64,000 bases of DNA from NCBI RefSeq assembly GCF_008802365.1, contig NZ_VZQZ01000011.1:1-64000 (forward strand), read 5' to 3'. Both the position numbers and the translations under genes were made by a program. This document shows, piece by piece, positions 36,211-46,163 of the stretch (position 1 is its first letter; each line of letters begins with the position of its first letter). The notes under the pieces are model-generated. The model made no database searches and was not told the origin of the DNA. It worked only from the letters and a program-made list of their open reading frames with translations. The DNA is from Oryzomonas japonica (lineage in GTDB: Bacteria > Desulfobacterota > Desulfuromonadia > Geobacterales > Pseudopelobacteraceae).

Positions 36211-37137
36211 TCACCGATTGCCGCTCGCGATCCGCCGCTGGAGTATCACTTGGTTCTCATGCTCTTTGGTCTTTGCTGCCAGATACTCCTTCCTGTCCAG
36301 ATCGAAGAGTTGTTTCCTGTAGCGGACAGTGAGGTCGTACCATTCGTTGATCCTCATGCTGAAACGGCTTTCTTCGGGGTAGCGCAACGTATTCATAAAG
36401 GATTGGATCGCAAAAAAGTAGCGGACCGCACTGCGCTCGACCGCGCCGCGCGGTCCGCCGATATAGATGGGTTTGCCGCTTCCATCGATTCCTGTGACCG
36501 TGAATCCGACCTTGCTCCGGCCAAGTGTCGCAAAATAGATCTTTGCCACGAGGCGAAGCGCAACGCTGTCGCTATAGGCATAACTGACGTGGACAAACGT
36601 CCTGTCCCCAGTAATGGGCAGGGCCTCGAAGCGCATCCTGTGCTCCTTTGTGCCGTAAGGACCTTCAGCTGCATTGAGGACGATATCCAGATACCCCTGC
36701 CGATCAACGCTCCGGTAATGGGAAATGACGCTGCGCGTGTCTTCAAGAGGTTGATAGGCTTTACTGCCGAGGTAAAAGGTCAGGAGCCAATCAGAAAGCT
36801 GTTTGCTGTAGGTGCACCCCTTGACATTGGGATGGAGGGACACGATATCGCACCAGCTTGCCGGAACCGTAAGCATGTTGACGATGCTGGTGAATGGGTG
36901 CTCGAAGATTCCGTAGACATCCACATGCACGCGATCATCTCGCTCGGAAGACTCCACAACAAGAGGAAAGCCGAAGCTGCTTGCCTCCAATTTGGCCTTG
37001 GTCCTCTGATAGGTGTCGAGCAGGAGGCCTTCGTCCTGCCGAGGGGTTACACCGGCCGAAGCGAATACGACGGAAAAAAGAAGCGCAACCGCGATCATGA
37101 ACAGTAAAAATGCGAGAAACTTTGTGAAATGGGACAT
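36211..37137 (-). CDS. Hypothetical membrane-anchored/secreted protein
   Basis: 309 residues from the ATG at 37137 (MSHFTKFLAF), which gives one N-terminal hydrophobic segment and a periplasmic body. An earlier ATG at 37194 would overlap the upstream gene by 17 bases. The body is about 280 residues, with VHVDVYGIFEHPFTSIVNML and a basic C-terminus. No family recognised. It follows the phospholipase-D-like gene closely and is probably co-transcribed, suggesting an envelope-lipid role (inference). Confidence 0.6.
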   Translation of the reverse strand: MSHFTKFLAFLLFMIAVALLFSVVFASAGVTPRQDEGLLLDTYQRTKAKLEASSFGFPLVVESSERDDRVHVDVYGIFEHPFTSIVNMLTVPASWCDIVSLHPNVKGCTYSKQLSDWLLTFYLGSKAYQPLEDTRSVISHYRSVDRQGYLDIVLNAAEGPYGTKEHRMRFEALPITGDRTFVHVSYAYSDSVALRLVAKIYFATLGRSKVGFTVTGIDGSGKPIYIGGPRGAVERSAVRYFFAIQSFMNTLRYPEESRFSMRINEWYDLTVRYRKQLFDLDRKEYLAAKTKEHENQVILQRRIASGNR

Positions 37138-37177
37138 CGTATTCACGCGAACCACCCTCACCGAGCATTGAAATCCG

Positions 37178-38569
37178 TTATAACCATCGGTCAAATAGAT
37201 TCACGAACCATTCCCGTACCCTGGGCAACAACGGTCTCTTTTGCCACTCACTCCATTGAATCTGCCTGGAATTGGCAAGATCCCTGACAAACATCTTCTC
37301 CATCTCGACGGCAAAGTCGTGGTTCAGGACAATTGCATTCACCTCGTCATTGTTTAACATGCTCAATGTGTCCATGTTGGTGGAACCGACTGTCGACCAG
37401 ACTGTGTCTATCACCGCACTTTTAGCGTGCAAAAGGACCGTGCTGCACTCATACAGCTTCACTCCCGCTTTCAAAAGCTCGGCGTAATGATGTCGCTGCG
37501 CATGCAGTGTCAGTTGGGAGTCGGTGATCCCCGGGAGAATGATCTTTACATCGACACCACGCTTGGCAGCGTCGGTAAGGGCCTTTAGTATCTGTTTGTC
37601 GGGGATGAAATAGGAATTCGTCATGTGGATGGAATGCTCGGCAAAGGTGATGGCCGACACATACACAATGAAGGGAATCCTGTTGGTCTCTCCCGGGGTG
37701 CTGCCGACCACTCGCACCAGGGCATTGCCCTTTTCTTTCTGCTCAGGGAAAAAGTTCCGTTCGGGGAGTTTCGGTCCTTTCTGTTTCGACCAGCTGTCAA
37801 AGAAGAGCTTTTGGAATTCAGCCACGGCCGGTCCTTCAACTTGAATATCCGTGTCACGCCAGTGAATGGGGGGCTTTTCGCTCTTTTTTCGTTTGAACGG
37901 ATTACTCGAATAGACCTTGCTGATATTGACGCCCCCGATAATGGCGACACTGCCGTCGACTATCAAAATCTTGCGGTGGTCCCGGTGTATCAGTTTCCAT
38001 TGTTCTCCTGCATCCAGCGGATTTATGGGGTTGAACCCGACGACCTGAATCCCGTTGTCGCGCAAGCGCTGGAAAAAGGAAGCGGGGGTATTCATGCTGC
38101 CCATGCTGTCATAAATGATATTTACCTGGACGCCTTCCGCATGTTTTTGCAGCAAAAGGTCGCCAAACTTGCGGCCTGTTTCATCGTTTTCAATGATATA
38201 GCTTTCAAGGTTGATATGGTCTTTGGCCTTCTGCATCGCTTTGAACATGGCGGCATAGACGACCTGACCATCGGCCAACAGGGTGACTTTATTCCCCTTC
38301 GTCAGCGGACTTTCGGTAACCGATTCCGTCACGGCGGCGTGGCGCTCCAGGATGTCCGTCGGGGGGACGGACCGCTTCAGCCGTTCCATGATCGCCTTGC
38401 TTTTTTGCGGGGATAACAGCCCCTTGGATGAAACAATTTGAGTTTCGTTTTGTGCTGTTTGGGTCTCATCCATGATTTCCGAGACGTCTGGCAAGGTTGC
38501 ACAACCATTGCCAATACTGAGGATGGATGCGAGCAGAAAAAATGCAATGTAAGGTTTGATGATAGTCAT
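37178..38569 (-). CDS. Cardiolipin synthase-like phospholipase D protein (lipoprotein)
   Basis: 463 residues with two HKD catalytic motifs: HRDHRKILIVDG (middle) and LLHAKSAVIDTVWSTVGSTN (C-terminal), as in bacterial cardiolipin synthases. The N-terminus is a lipoprotein signal (SIGNGCATLP) instead of the two membrane helices of ClsA, closer to ClsC-type enzymes. The ribosome site is weak. The upstream region (38570-38830) is strongly A/T-rich and divergent from the coiled-coil gene. Confidence 0.85.
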   Translation of the reverse strand: MTIIKPYIAFFLLASILSIGNGCATLPDVSEIMDETQTAQNETQIVSSKGLLSPQKSKAIMERLKRSVPPTDILERHAAVTESVTESPLTKGNKVTLLADGQVVYAAMFKAMQKAKDHINLESYIIENDETGRKFGDLLLQKHAEGVQVNIIYDSMGSMNTPASFFQRLRDNGIQVVGFNPINPLDAGEQWKLIHRDHRKILIVDGSVAIIGGVNISKVYSSNPFKRKKSEKPPIHWRDTDIQVEGPAVAEFQKLFFDSWSKQKGPKLPERNFFPEQKEKGNALVRVVGSTPGETNRIPFIVYVSAITFAEHSIHMTNSYFIPDKQILKALTDAAKRGVDVKIILPGITDSQLTLHAQRHHYAELLKAGVKLYECSTVLLHAKSAVIDTVWSTVGSTNMDTLSMLNNDEVNAIVLNHDFAVEMEKMFVRDLANSRQIQWSEWQKRPLLPRVREWFVNLFDRWL

Positions 38570-38830
38570 ACGTATATTTTATCAATAAAAATATATTTTG
38601 CTGAGAATATATCTCTCTTAGTCGAAAAATTGAGCGTTAATATTTATATTTGTAAATTATTTATATATTCAAGCTATGGCAAGTAGATAAATTATTGTTG
38701 TAATGGAAATAAACTTCAAAAGATGTATAATTTTAAGTATGAAAAATGGTCCTCGACAGAGTGCCCGAACAAACCAGGGGGCACCAAATTGCGTTGCCGA
38801 CCATAGTGATACGGAGTGGAGGTTACCATC
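38570..38830. promoter_or_regulatory. AT-rich divergent promoter region
   Basis: 261 bp, very A/T-rich, between oppositely reading genes. A TATAAT hexamer at about 38726-38731 on the plus strand is a good -10 for the coiled-coil gene, but its -35 is unclear. No RNA structure was recognised. Confidence 0.4.
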
Positions 38831-39118
38831 ATGGACGAACGAACGGAGTACGTTGAAAAACTTTCTGCACAGATGGTCGAATGGGATGCGCAGATAGACC
38901 TGCTCAAAGACAAGGCAAAAAGCGTCATAGCCGGGTCGGGGGCCGACTATTCCAAGGCAATCGAGCTCTTGCAACGCAAACGGGATGAGGCCGCGGTAAA
39001 ACTGCAAGGGATATCGACCGCCAATGGTGATGAATGGACAGAACTCAAAACCGGGGTGGATCGCGTGTGGGGCGAGGTTAGTGCTACCTTGCGCGACGCC
39101 GTCATGAAGATCAAATGA
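38831..39118 (+). CDS. Small coiled-coil protein
   Basis: 95 residues from the ATG at 38831 (MDERTEYVEKLSAQMVEWD), which has GGAGG upstream; an ATG five codons earlier has no spacing for a ribosome site. The product is almost entirely charged alpha-helix with heptad pattern and no membrane segment, like small stress-related coiled-coil proteins in cyanobacteria and Geobacter. Function unknown. It stands alone between cls and tamB. Confidence 0.7.
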   Translation: MDERTEYVEKLSAQMVEWDAQIDLLKDKAKSVIAGSGADYSKAIELLQRKRDEAAVKLQGISTANGDEWTELKTGVDRVWGEVSATLRDAVMKIK

Positions 39119-39191
39119 GGGACGGATGAGTGCCCCCCCTCCCCTGTAAAGCACCCACGACCATCGCCCGGATTTCCCGGAAAGGCCGTCC

Positions 39192-42100
39192 CTATTTGAA
39201 CTCCAGTTTGTAGAAGAGGTCGGCGCCGCTCTCAGTGCCGGTCTGGGTTTCAATCTGCCACTGCTTGAAAATATCGTACCGTAGCAGGAACAGGTTGCTG
39301 CCGGTAAACAGCGACTTGCCGTAACTGATGTAGATTTGCGGGGTCAGATACTTGCCCACGGTGAGCATCGTCTCGGTGACACCGGGCTGCTGCGTCGCCG
39401 GTATGGCTCCGGGCGGGGTCACCTGGAGCGGCTTGTACCCCATGGGGCTGGCGGTTCCCCCGACACCCCCCTGTATCTCCAGGGTGCTCAAGCCGAGGTG
39501 ATTCTTTATCTGCTCCTGGAGGGTCCCTGCCTGGCTGGACGTGAGCAAGGCGCCGGCAGCCTGGGCCACGAGACTGGCCTGTTGGCTGTTGCTGCCGAGC
39601 GGGTGGCCGAGGACGATATACGCCAGGACATCCACATCCGGCATGGCGGGCTCGGAGTAGAGCTTGGTGACCGGTTTCTGGAGGGTGCCGGCAACCGTCA
39701 CGCCGGCCCGCACGTCCCCAATGGTGCGCAGGGCCAGAAAATCAAGGGAGGGGCGATTAATCGGGCCGCCGGCAAAGAACAGACGCCCGCGGACGATTTC
39801 CAGGTTCACGCCGTAGGTCCGGTACCGCCCTTTGACCACTTTGATCTCGCCTCTGCTGGTAATGCTGTCGAGGCGGGTCAATGACAGGTCCAGGGCTCCG
39901 CCCAGCTGGGCGTCGATGCCCGCGACCTTGACGAAAACCTTATCCCCAAGCAGCACCCGGACCTGGACGTCCAAAACCAGGGGCGAGGCCTTGGTGACCG
40001 GCATGGCCCTTCCCTCCATGATGACATCGCTGCTCGGCGCGATGGCCGTGCGGGACGGCGCCCCGACGATGCGCAGTTCAGGCAGGCGCAGTTCGCCACG
40101 CAGCGTGATTTTTTGCGGAGTTCCGGTAAAGGTGAGCTTCGGCGTGCTCAGGATCTGGAGTTCGGGGAAGTAGACCGTTTGAAAATTTTCACCCGTTATG
40201 GTGCCCTGGTAGCCGACAACCCGCCAACCGGCCAGGGTGAGAAGCGCCGTCCCCTCCAAGTGACCGGAGCCGGAGACAGCCCGGAAGGAGCCGATCCGGA
40301 TGAGATTTTTCTCCAGGCGCGCCTCGAATTGGACGTCCTTGAGGTGAACGCCGGCGGTAGGGAGGTACGCGCCAGCCTTGGCCAGCTTCAACGTGCCTCC
40401 TATCTGCGGTGTTGCCCAAGTCCCGTTGATGGCAAGTTCGGCGGCAAGCTCACCGGAACTTTCCTGGACCAGCCCCGGAAACAGGGCGGTGATAATGCCT
40501 TTTTCCTGGAATTGCCCGGTGAGCAATGCCCGGAGAGGCCCCTTAGGATCGACGGCCACCGGGAAACGCGCCGGAACCGGCAGTTGGAAGTCTGCCCGGG
40601 CCTGGCCGTGGTCAGCCATGGTGAGGAAAAGGGTGCCGCCAAGTGTTGCCCCTCGCCAGTTCCATGAAGCCTCTGCGGATTTGAATATGAGATTCAGCTC
40701 CCCGTCGGGCCGTGTCTGATGTAACGCCCCCCCGGAAAGCGCGGCAGTGCCGGCCAGCTCAAACCGTTGTCCCGGCAGCAAGCTCCCCTTTGCCCGTCCG
40801 GTGATGCGCCCTTCAAGTCCGGTGTCGCGGGGGAGCCATGGTTTGAGCAGCGCCAGGTCGATCCCGCTCAATTCCGCCGTCAGGTCCCCTTTCTCGGGCA
40901 TGGCCAGACGGAGCGGGGCGGATGACAAGAATGTCCCTTGCAACCTGCCACCGCTTGCCGTAGTGAGATCCATGCTACCGCGCATGCCCTGTTCGCTGCC
41001 GTCAAAGGCAACCTGGCTTCGCAGGATGGTCGCGCTTGTTCCCCGCCCGGCGAAGGTCCCGTTGCCGGAGGCGCTCCCTGCCAGGGTGAGCCGTTTCCCA
41101 GGCAGGAAGCCTAACCGGACCGTGCCGCTGCTGCTTCCCGTGAACTGCATATCCTTCAGATAGGGATTGACCCTGGACAGGTTCAGACCGGCCCATTTGG
41201 CCAGGACGTGACCGTTTAGGGGATGAAAGGCCAGATCGGCAGCGACTTCGAGACGCTCAGCTGTCCCGGCCGTGAGGGACAAGGGAGACAGGGCGAATTT
41301 ATCTGCGCTGACGGCAAATGCGGTAGGAGCCGTCAGGTTCCACGGGCCGGAGCGGTCCCTGCCCGCGAGGCGGGTGATTTCTCCCTTCCAGACACCGGCC
41401 TTGTACCCTGCCGCCAGATTAAGTCGCGCCTCGCTGCCCCTTGAATGCACTGTCGCGCTCACCGTGTGCTGGGGCAGCGTTCCGTCTGCCGCCAGGGTAA
41501 CCGCACTCAGCGCATAACCATCATAGAGCACATCCCGCAGAGATGCGGCGCCATGCAGGGGAGACCCCGCGCCTTCTTCAAGCCGGGCGGTCAGATTGGC
41601 GGCTGCTGCCCGCGCTCCATGCCAGGCAAGTTTACTCCCCGTACCGGCGACGGCGCCGCTGAGATGCCTCTCGCGCCAGCGCACCCACCCATCGGCCCGG
41701 AGCGTCCCGGCCGCCCCCGGAACCAGCCGGGAAAGGTCGGTGATCCGTGCGGCTACGGCCAGCCGCCGGTTCAGTTCCCCCGAGGCGTGCAGGTCAAAAC
41801 CTTTGCCCTGTAGCGCCAGCCGGGAGAGGTTAAGATTGTTCTCGGCAAAATCAGCTTGTGCCCTGCCGGTCAGCGCCTGCCCGTGCAGGCGGCTTTCCAG
41901 GAGGACGCCGCTGACATTCCCCAAGAGGGGCGCCTTCCTGGACCAGGCCAGTGTGCCGGTGGCGTTGAAATTAGCTACCCCCTTCCAGTCAGGCGCAATC
42001 CTGGCAGGGTTCAGATTCCGGCCGTTGATCGCCCCTTGCATGGCAAAGCCCTCACGCCAGTTCATATCCAGGTTGCCCGCCAGGGAACCATCGAGAAACC

Positions 42101-43184
42101 TGGCGTTCAGCGGGGCCAGTTTTATGCCGTCACGCGTGCCGCGATAGGTCGCCGAAACGGACGCCGCCCGCCAGCCGTGCGCCCGGTTGGTCAGGGTCAC
42201 ATCGCCCCGATACCTGTCCAGTGTCCCCGCGAACCGCAGGGTGCCGGAGAGGTTCGTCGGCACCTTCAGTTGGGGGGCGAGATCGAGGCCGGCCGCCGCA
42301 ATCTGCAACGACAAGGTCGATTCACGGGCTGTGAACGTCAGCGACCCATCGGCGGTGAGTAGCCCCTTTTGCCCCGATCTGGTCAAGCGAAGCCGGCGCA
42401 GATTGAAGGCATTGTGCGCCATACCCACATCGCCGGATAGTTCCAGCAATTTCCGGGCGCCCGCCGTGCCGGTGATGGCGACCGTCCCGGTAAACGGCTC
42501 AGGGCCCGTGCCGTTGCTGCGCCCGATCTTCAACAGAAACCGGTCCATCTCCGCCAGGGGGTGCGCCGGGGCAATAGCCAGGTCTGCCGTGAGGGATGGC
42601 CGTCTGAGGCCTGCCGAGACAACGCCGCTTATCCGGCCGGAAGGTGTTGCCGCAGTGAGATCGCTGATGGCAAGGAGGCTGTCGCGCCAGGTGACGGAAG
42701 CGGCGATCGACGTTACCGGTACGGGTTGTTCCTGCCGACGGCGATAGCTGAGATCGGTCACCTGCAATCGTGTGATGATCCCATCGAACTGCTGCGCCAC
42801 CTGGGGCGCCCTCGGCCAGGCCAGAATCGGCGGTTTGTTGTCGGGAGGGGTATTGTCCTGAATCCGCACCCCGTTGGCGATCAACTCCTGGATTGCGATG
42901 GTGCCCGACAGGAGAAGGAGCGGTTTCCAGCGAAGTTCAAGGCTGCCAAATTCCAGTTTTTGCTGTGACAGGCCGAGCCGCAGCCCGGTGAGGAGCAGAT
43001 GGTCGGCAACCCTTCCCTCGACCTTTTGCACGGAAAAGCTACCCCTGCTCAGAGAGTCGATCGCCCCCAAGAGCCAGCGGGCGCCCTGGGTTGTGGCAAC
43101 GATCCAGACAAGGGCCGCAAGCGCGGCCCCAGCCAGGACAATCGCCACCGCCGCCACGAGGCTTTTTCGAGACGGCCGCTTCAT
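39192..43184 (-). CDS. tamB: Translocation and assembly module subunit TamB
   Basis: Very large (1330 residues) inner-membrane-anchored periplasmic protein that bridges to TamA and moves lipids or beta-barrel proteins to the outer membrane. One N-terminal helix (about 8-30) is followed by a long beta-helical taco-like body and the conserved C-terminal DUF490/TamB domain (about 950-1330, ending GADLFYKLEFK). Start overlaps the tamA stop (ATGA). It is the last gene of the AI-2E-tamA-tamB transcript. Confidence 0.93.
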   Translation of the reverse strand: MKRPSRKSLVAAVAIVLAGAALAALVWIVATTQGARWLLGAIDSLSRGSFSVQKVEGRVADHLLLTGLRLGLSQQKLEFGSLELRWKPLLLLSGTIAIQELIANGVRIQDNTPPDNKPPILAWPRAPQVAQQFDGIITRLQVTDLSYRRRQEQPVPVTSIAASVTWRDSLLAISDLTAATPSGRISGVVSAGLRRPSLTADLAIAPAHPLAEMDRFLLKIGRSNGTGPEPFTGTVAITGTAGARKLLELSGDVGMAHNAFNLRRLRLTRSGQKGLLTADGSLTFTARESTLSLQIAAAGLDLAPQLKVPTNLSGTLRFAGTLDRYRGDVTLTNRAHGWRAASVSATYRGTRDGIKLAPLNARFLDGSLAGNLDMNWREGFAMQGAINGRNLNPARIAPDWKGVANFNATGTLAWSRKAPLLGNVSGVLLESRLHGQALTGRAQADFAENNLNLSRLALQGKGFDLHASGELNRRLAVAARITDLSRLVPGAAGTLRADGWVRWRERHLSGAVAGTGSKLAWHGARAAAANLTARLEEGAGSPLHGAASLRDVLYDGYALSAVTLAADGTLPQHTVSATVHSRGSEARLNLAAGYKAGVWKGEITRLAGRDRSGPWNLTAPTAFAVSADKFALSPLSLTAGTAERLEVAADLAFHPLNGHVLAKWAGLNLSRVNPYLKDMQFTGSSSGTVRLGFLPGKRLTLAGSASGNGTFAGRGTSATILRSQVAFDGSEQGMRGSMDLTTASGGRLQGTFLSSAPLRLAMPEKGDLTAELSGIDLALLKPWLPRDTGLEGRITGRAKGSLLPGQRFELAGTAALSGGALHQTRPDGELNLIFKSAEASWNWRGATLGGTLFLTMADHGQARADFQLPVPARFPVAVDPKGPLRALLTGQFQEKGIITALFPGLVQESSGELAAELAINGTWATPQIGGTLKLAKAGAYLPTAGVHLKDVQFEARLEKNLIRIGSFRAVSGSGHLEGTALLTLAGWRVVGYQGTITGENFQTVYFPELQILSTPKLTFTGTPQKITLRGELRLPELRIVGAPSRTAIAPSSDVIMEGRAMPVTKASPLVLDVQVRVLLGDKVFVKVAGIDAQLGGALDLSLTRLDSITSRGEIKVVKGRYRTYGVNLEIVRGRLFFAGGPINRPSLDFLALRTIGDVRAGVTVAGTLQKPVTKLYSEPAMPDVDVLAYIVLGHPLGSNSQQASLVAQAAGALLTSSQAGTLQEQIKNHLGLSTLEIQGGVGGTASPMGYKPLQVTPPGAIPATQQPGVTETMLTVGKYLTPQIYISYGKSLFTGSNLFLLRYDIFKQWQIETQTGTESGADLFYKLEFK

Positions 43185-44986
43185 AGTTCGAACCCCACGG
43201 TGAAGTGGAAATGGAGCGCTTGTTTGTCCACCCCCAGCGGCTGGGCCACGGAAAGGTTCAAGGCCCCTATCGAGGTGTAGTAGTGCAGGCCGACGCCCGC
43301 CCCTTGGAACAGCTTGATGGCGGAGAAGTTATTAAAGGCGTTGCCTGCATCGTAAAACAGGGAAACGCCCCAATCCTTGAAGAGCGCCCGTTCCAGTTCA
43401 ATGCTTGAGGTCAGGAGCTGTTTGCCCCCCACGACCTTGCCTGTGGCGTCGCGCGGGCCGAGGGATTTGTAGGAATAGCCGCGCACGCTCTGGTCACCGC
43501 CGGTAAAGAAGCGCAGCGAAGGTGGAATATCGGTCAAGGGATCGTTCAGCAAGGTTGCCCCGGCATTGGCCCGCATATGCAGCGAAAGACGCCAGGGGAG
43601 CGGCAGAAGATAACTCCCCGCGGCCAGGATCTGGACCAGTTTCGTGTCCGAACCGAGAAGTTGATGGGTGCCGTGCAGGTCAAGGGTGTAGCGAAAACCG
43701 CGGCGGGGACGTACGGGATTGTCATATCGATCATCGGAAAAACGCAGACCGGGCAGCAGGAGTCGCGCGAAGGATTTCTGGGCGCCTACGGTATAGTCTT
43801 CGTACTGGGCCTTTATGTAGGCGGTGCCCAGCTTGCCTGTGCCGAAACTCCGGTTGCGGTCCAGCTCCAGGGCCGCTATGCGGCTGAAATAGGTCGTAAT
43901 ATTCTCCTGTTGCAGGTTCAGCTGCAACGTCGTTGAGCTTCTGACATCCTTAGGGCTGGGCAGGACATAGCCCGTCACCACCCCCTGGAGCCGCTCGGCA
44001 ACATACAGTTGCGAATACAGTTCATGCCCTTGGTGAAACATGTTCAGGTCGCGGTAACGGACGGTGAACCGCGCTCCCGTGTCCGTACCGTAGCCGATGC
44101 CCGGCCGCACGCTTATGCGCGGCCCGGGTGTCAACTGCACGGCTATCGGCACCCTGTGTGCCTCGGCATCCTGCTTTTCCGGCGTGATGACGACCTCTTT
44201 GAAACGCTCGGAGTTGGTAAAGTTACGTTGGGTTTCGCCGAGATGGGGATAGGAAAAGACCTCGCCGGGTGCATAGGTCAGATGGCGGCGCAGAAAACGG
44301 TCCGGATAGTCGGGCGCCCCTTGGATACGCGTTTCGCCAAAATAGTATTTCTCGCCCGTATCCAGGACCAGCTCGATAGTGGCGGTTGTGGCTGACGGCG
44401 CAACGCGGATCTCGTGCCGGGAAAATTCGGCATCCAGGTAGCCCAGATCCCGGGCCCGCGATGTGAGCGCTGTCTTGGCCTCCTCGTACTTCTGGTGCAG
44501 CAGCACATCTCCCTTGTGCAGGGGGAACGCCGTAACCAGCCTTGCCAAGCGTTTTTCCTCCTTGCCCGGCCCGACCATCGTCACGGTTACCCCGGTCAGG
44601 CGCACCGGTTCTCCCGGCGCTACCGTGACCAGCAGGCGATAGCGTTCTCCTCCATCCGGTTCGACTGTAACCGTGACCAGCGCATGGTAATAGCCGAACG
44701 GCTCCAGCGCGGTCCTGGTCTTATCGCCCGCCTGCCGGGCAAAACGGTCGAGCCAGATGCGGTCCACCGTTCCTTCGCGCACCAGTCCGGCCGGGAGAGC
44801 GAGCGTTTCCTGCACGTTTTTCAGCGCTGCGCCTTCAACGCCGGTAACGACGATCTCCACCGGTTCGGCGGCATGCAGAGGCAGCGCGAGGCAGAGCCAG
44901 AGTACCAGGAAAGCAAGGACTGTCTGGGCCGCGCCGAGATGCAATACAGCATAATTATGTGCGTATCGTGATGTGAAGTCAGGCAT
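43181..44986 (-). CDS. tamA: TamA outer-membrane Omp85-family protein
   Basis: Omp85 barrel with N-terminal POTRA domains (about residues 40-260) and a 16-strand barrel; the barrel shows RFSDDRYDNPVRPRRGFRYTLDLHG and FFTGGDQSVRGYSYKSLGPRD (the conserved VRGY/F loop-6 motif). The ATG at 44986 is used; a TTG at 45020-45022 overlapping the stop of the AI-2E gene is equally possible, and neither has a strong ribosome site. Functions with TamB in outer-membrane protein or lipid insertion. Confidence 0.9.
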   Translation of the reverse strand: MPDFTSRYAHNYAVLHLGAAQTVLAFLVLWLCLALPLHAAEPVEIVVTGVEGAALKNVQETLALPAGLVREGTVDRIWLDRFARQAGDKTRTALEPFGYYHALVTVTVEPDGGERYRLLVTVAPGEPVRLTGVTVTMVGPGKEEKRLARLVTAFPLHKGDVLLHQKYEEAKTALTSRARDLGYLDAEFSRHEIRVAPSATTATIELVLDTGEKYYFGETRIQGAPDYPDRFLRRHLTYAPGEVFSYPHLGETQRNFTNSERFKEVVITPEKQDAEAHRVPIAVQLTPGPRISVRPGIGYGTDTGARFTVRYRDLNMFHQGHELYSQLYVAERLQGVVTGYVLPSPKDVRSSTTLQLNLQQENITTYFSRIAALELDRNRSFGTGKLGTAYIKAQYEDYTVGAQKSFARLLLPGLRFSDDRYDNPVRPRRGFRYTLDLHGTHQLLGSDTKLVQILAAGSYLLPLPWRLSLHMRANAGATLLNDPLTDIPPSLRFFTGGDQSVRGYSYKSLGPRDATGKVVGGKQLLTSSIELERALFKDWGVSLFYDAGNAFNNFSAIKLFQGAGVGLHYYTSIGALNLSVAQPLGVDKQALHFHFTVGFEL

Positions 44987-45018
44987 ACGTAGCGGTCTTC
45001 GGAACCAGATGGTTGAAT

Positions 45019-46080
45019 TCAAGCCTGCTCATGCAACGATCCGATACCCATGACATCCCGCCAAACGGTGATGAGGATCGCAAAGAGGACAGGACCCACG
45101 ATAAGGCCGAGAATCCCCAGGGCAAACACCCCGCAGATCGCTCCGAGCACAACCGCCGGGATAGGTATATGAACTGTGCTCTTTGCCCCAATGGCAAGGG
45201 GACGTATCGCATTATCGGCAAGACCCACGAAAAACACGCACCAGAGCGCCAGGAGTCCCGCCTTGAGATAAGCGCCGTTGATGGCGGCAAGGGCAACGAG
45301 CGGCACCCAGACAATGCCGGTGCCGACAACCGGCACGAGCGCCGCCAGGGCCGTCAGCGCACCGCAGAGAACCGGGGCCGGAATCCCGGCGACAACATAC
45401 CCGAGGCCGGCGGTTACACCCTGCACCAGGCAGGTAAAGATCGTTCCGACGGTCACGGCGGTAACGGTGGCGCGAATTTCGGAACAATAGCGGCGCACAT
45501 TGTCCTGATTTGTTGCCAACCGGGCGATGGCAACCGACACGATCCTGTCGCCGTCACGGTAGATGAAGAAGAGCATGAACAGCGCCACCGCCAGGGTGAA
45601 GAGGAGTTCTCCGATGTTCTTTGCGGTGTTGGTCGCCACATCAAGGAGATACCCCGAAGCGCCGGCAGCCAGTTTTGCGGCGAAACCGGAGAAATCGATG
45701 CCGAACCGCTCTCCTATGGCCGTTATCTCGTTTGCGAACGGAAAATGGCTGAGTGCGCCCGCCCCGGTCGTCGAAAATGCCAGAACGAGCCGCTCGCCTT
45801 CCGAATACCAGTCGGCGGCGTTTTGCACGACCAAGACGATCAGACCCGCAACCGGCAGGATAAAACAAACGGTTATTGCGAGAACCATCAACCCGGCAGA
45901 GCGTCCGGGGTGGCCGGGAAAGCTCCTGACCAGCCGGTCGTGATGGGGAAGGGTCGCGATACCGATGATCAGCGCCCATGTCAGCGGTTTGGCGATTGGG
46001 GCCGCCAGCAGGGCGAACAGCCAGATTGCCGCTGCCGTGACAAAGGCGGCCATGATGCTCAAGTATATCTTCTTGTCCAT
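45019..46080 (-). CDS. AI-2E family (UPF0118) transporter, YdiK type
   Basis: 353 residues with about eight membrane helices: paired helices at the start, a central amphipathic stretch, then LFMLFFIYRDG and the C-terminal GIVWVPLVALAAINGAYLKAGLLALWC. Family members export autoinducer-2 or act as Na+/H+ antiporters. Start ATG at 46080 has GAGAGGTGG upstream; the frame extends further up without a good site. Its stop overlaps a possible TTG start of tamA, making the first gene of a coupled three-gene unit. Confidence 0.85.
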   Translation of the reverse strand: MDKKIYLSIMAAFVTAAAIWLFALLAAPIAKPLTWALIIGIATLPHHDRLVRSFPGHPGRSAGLMVLAITVCFILPVAGLIVLVVQNAADWYSEGERLVLAFSTTGAGALSHFPFANEITAIGERFGIDFSGFAAKLAAGASGYLLDVATNTAKNIGELLFTLAVALFMLFFIYRDGDRIVSVAIARLATNQDNVRRYCSEIRATVTAVTVGTIFTCLVQGVTAGLGYVVAGIPAPVLCGALTALAALVPVVGTGIVWVPLVALAAINGAYLKAGLLALWCVFFVGLADNAIRPLAIGAKSTVHIPIPAVVLGAICGVFALGILGLIVGPVLFAILITVWRDVMGIGSLHEQA

Positions 46081-46163
46081 TAATTGCCACCTCTCTGGCG
46101 TGGGAAAATATCCAAAGAGAGTATCCCGCACAAAACCTGTTAATGCAATGGATACGAAATTTC

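Noticed and set aside
39119-39191. Long-range GGGACGG/CCGTCCC pairing between converging genes as a terminator
   Set aside because: Loop of about 60 bases and no T-run; not a convincing intrinsic terminator.
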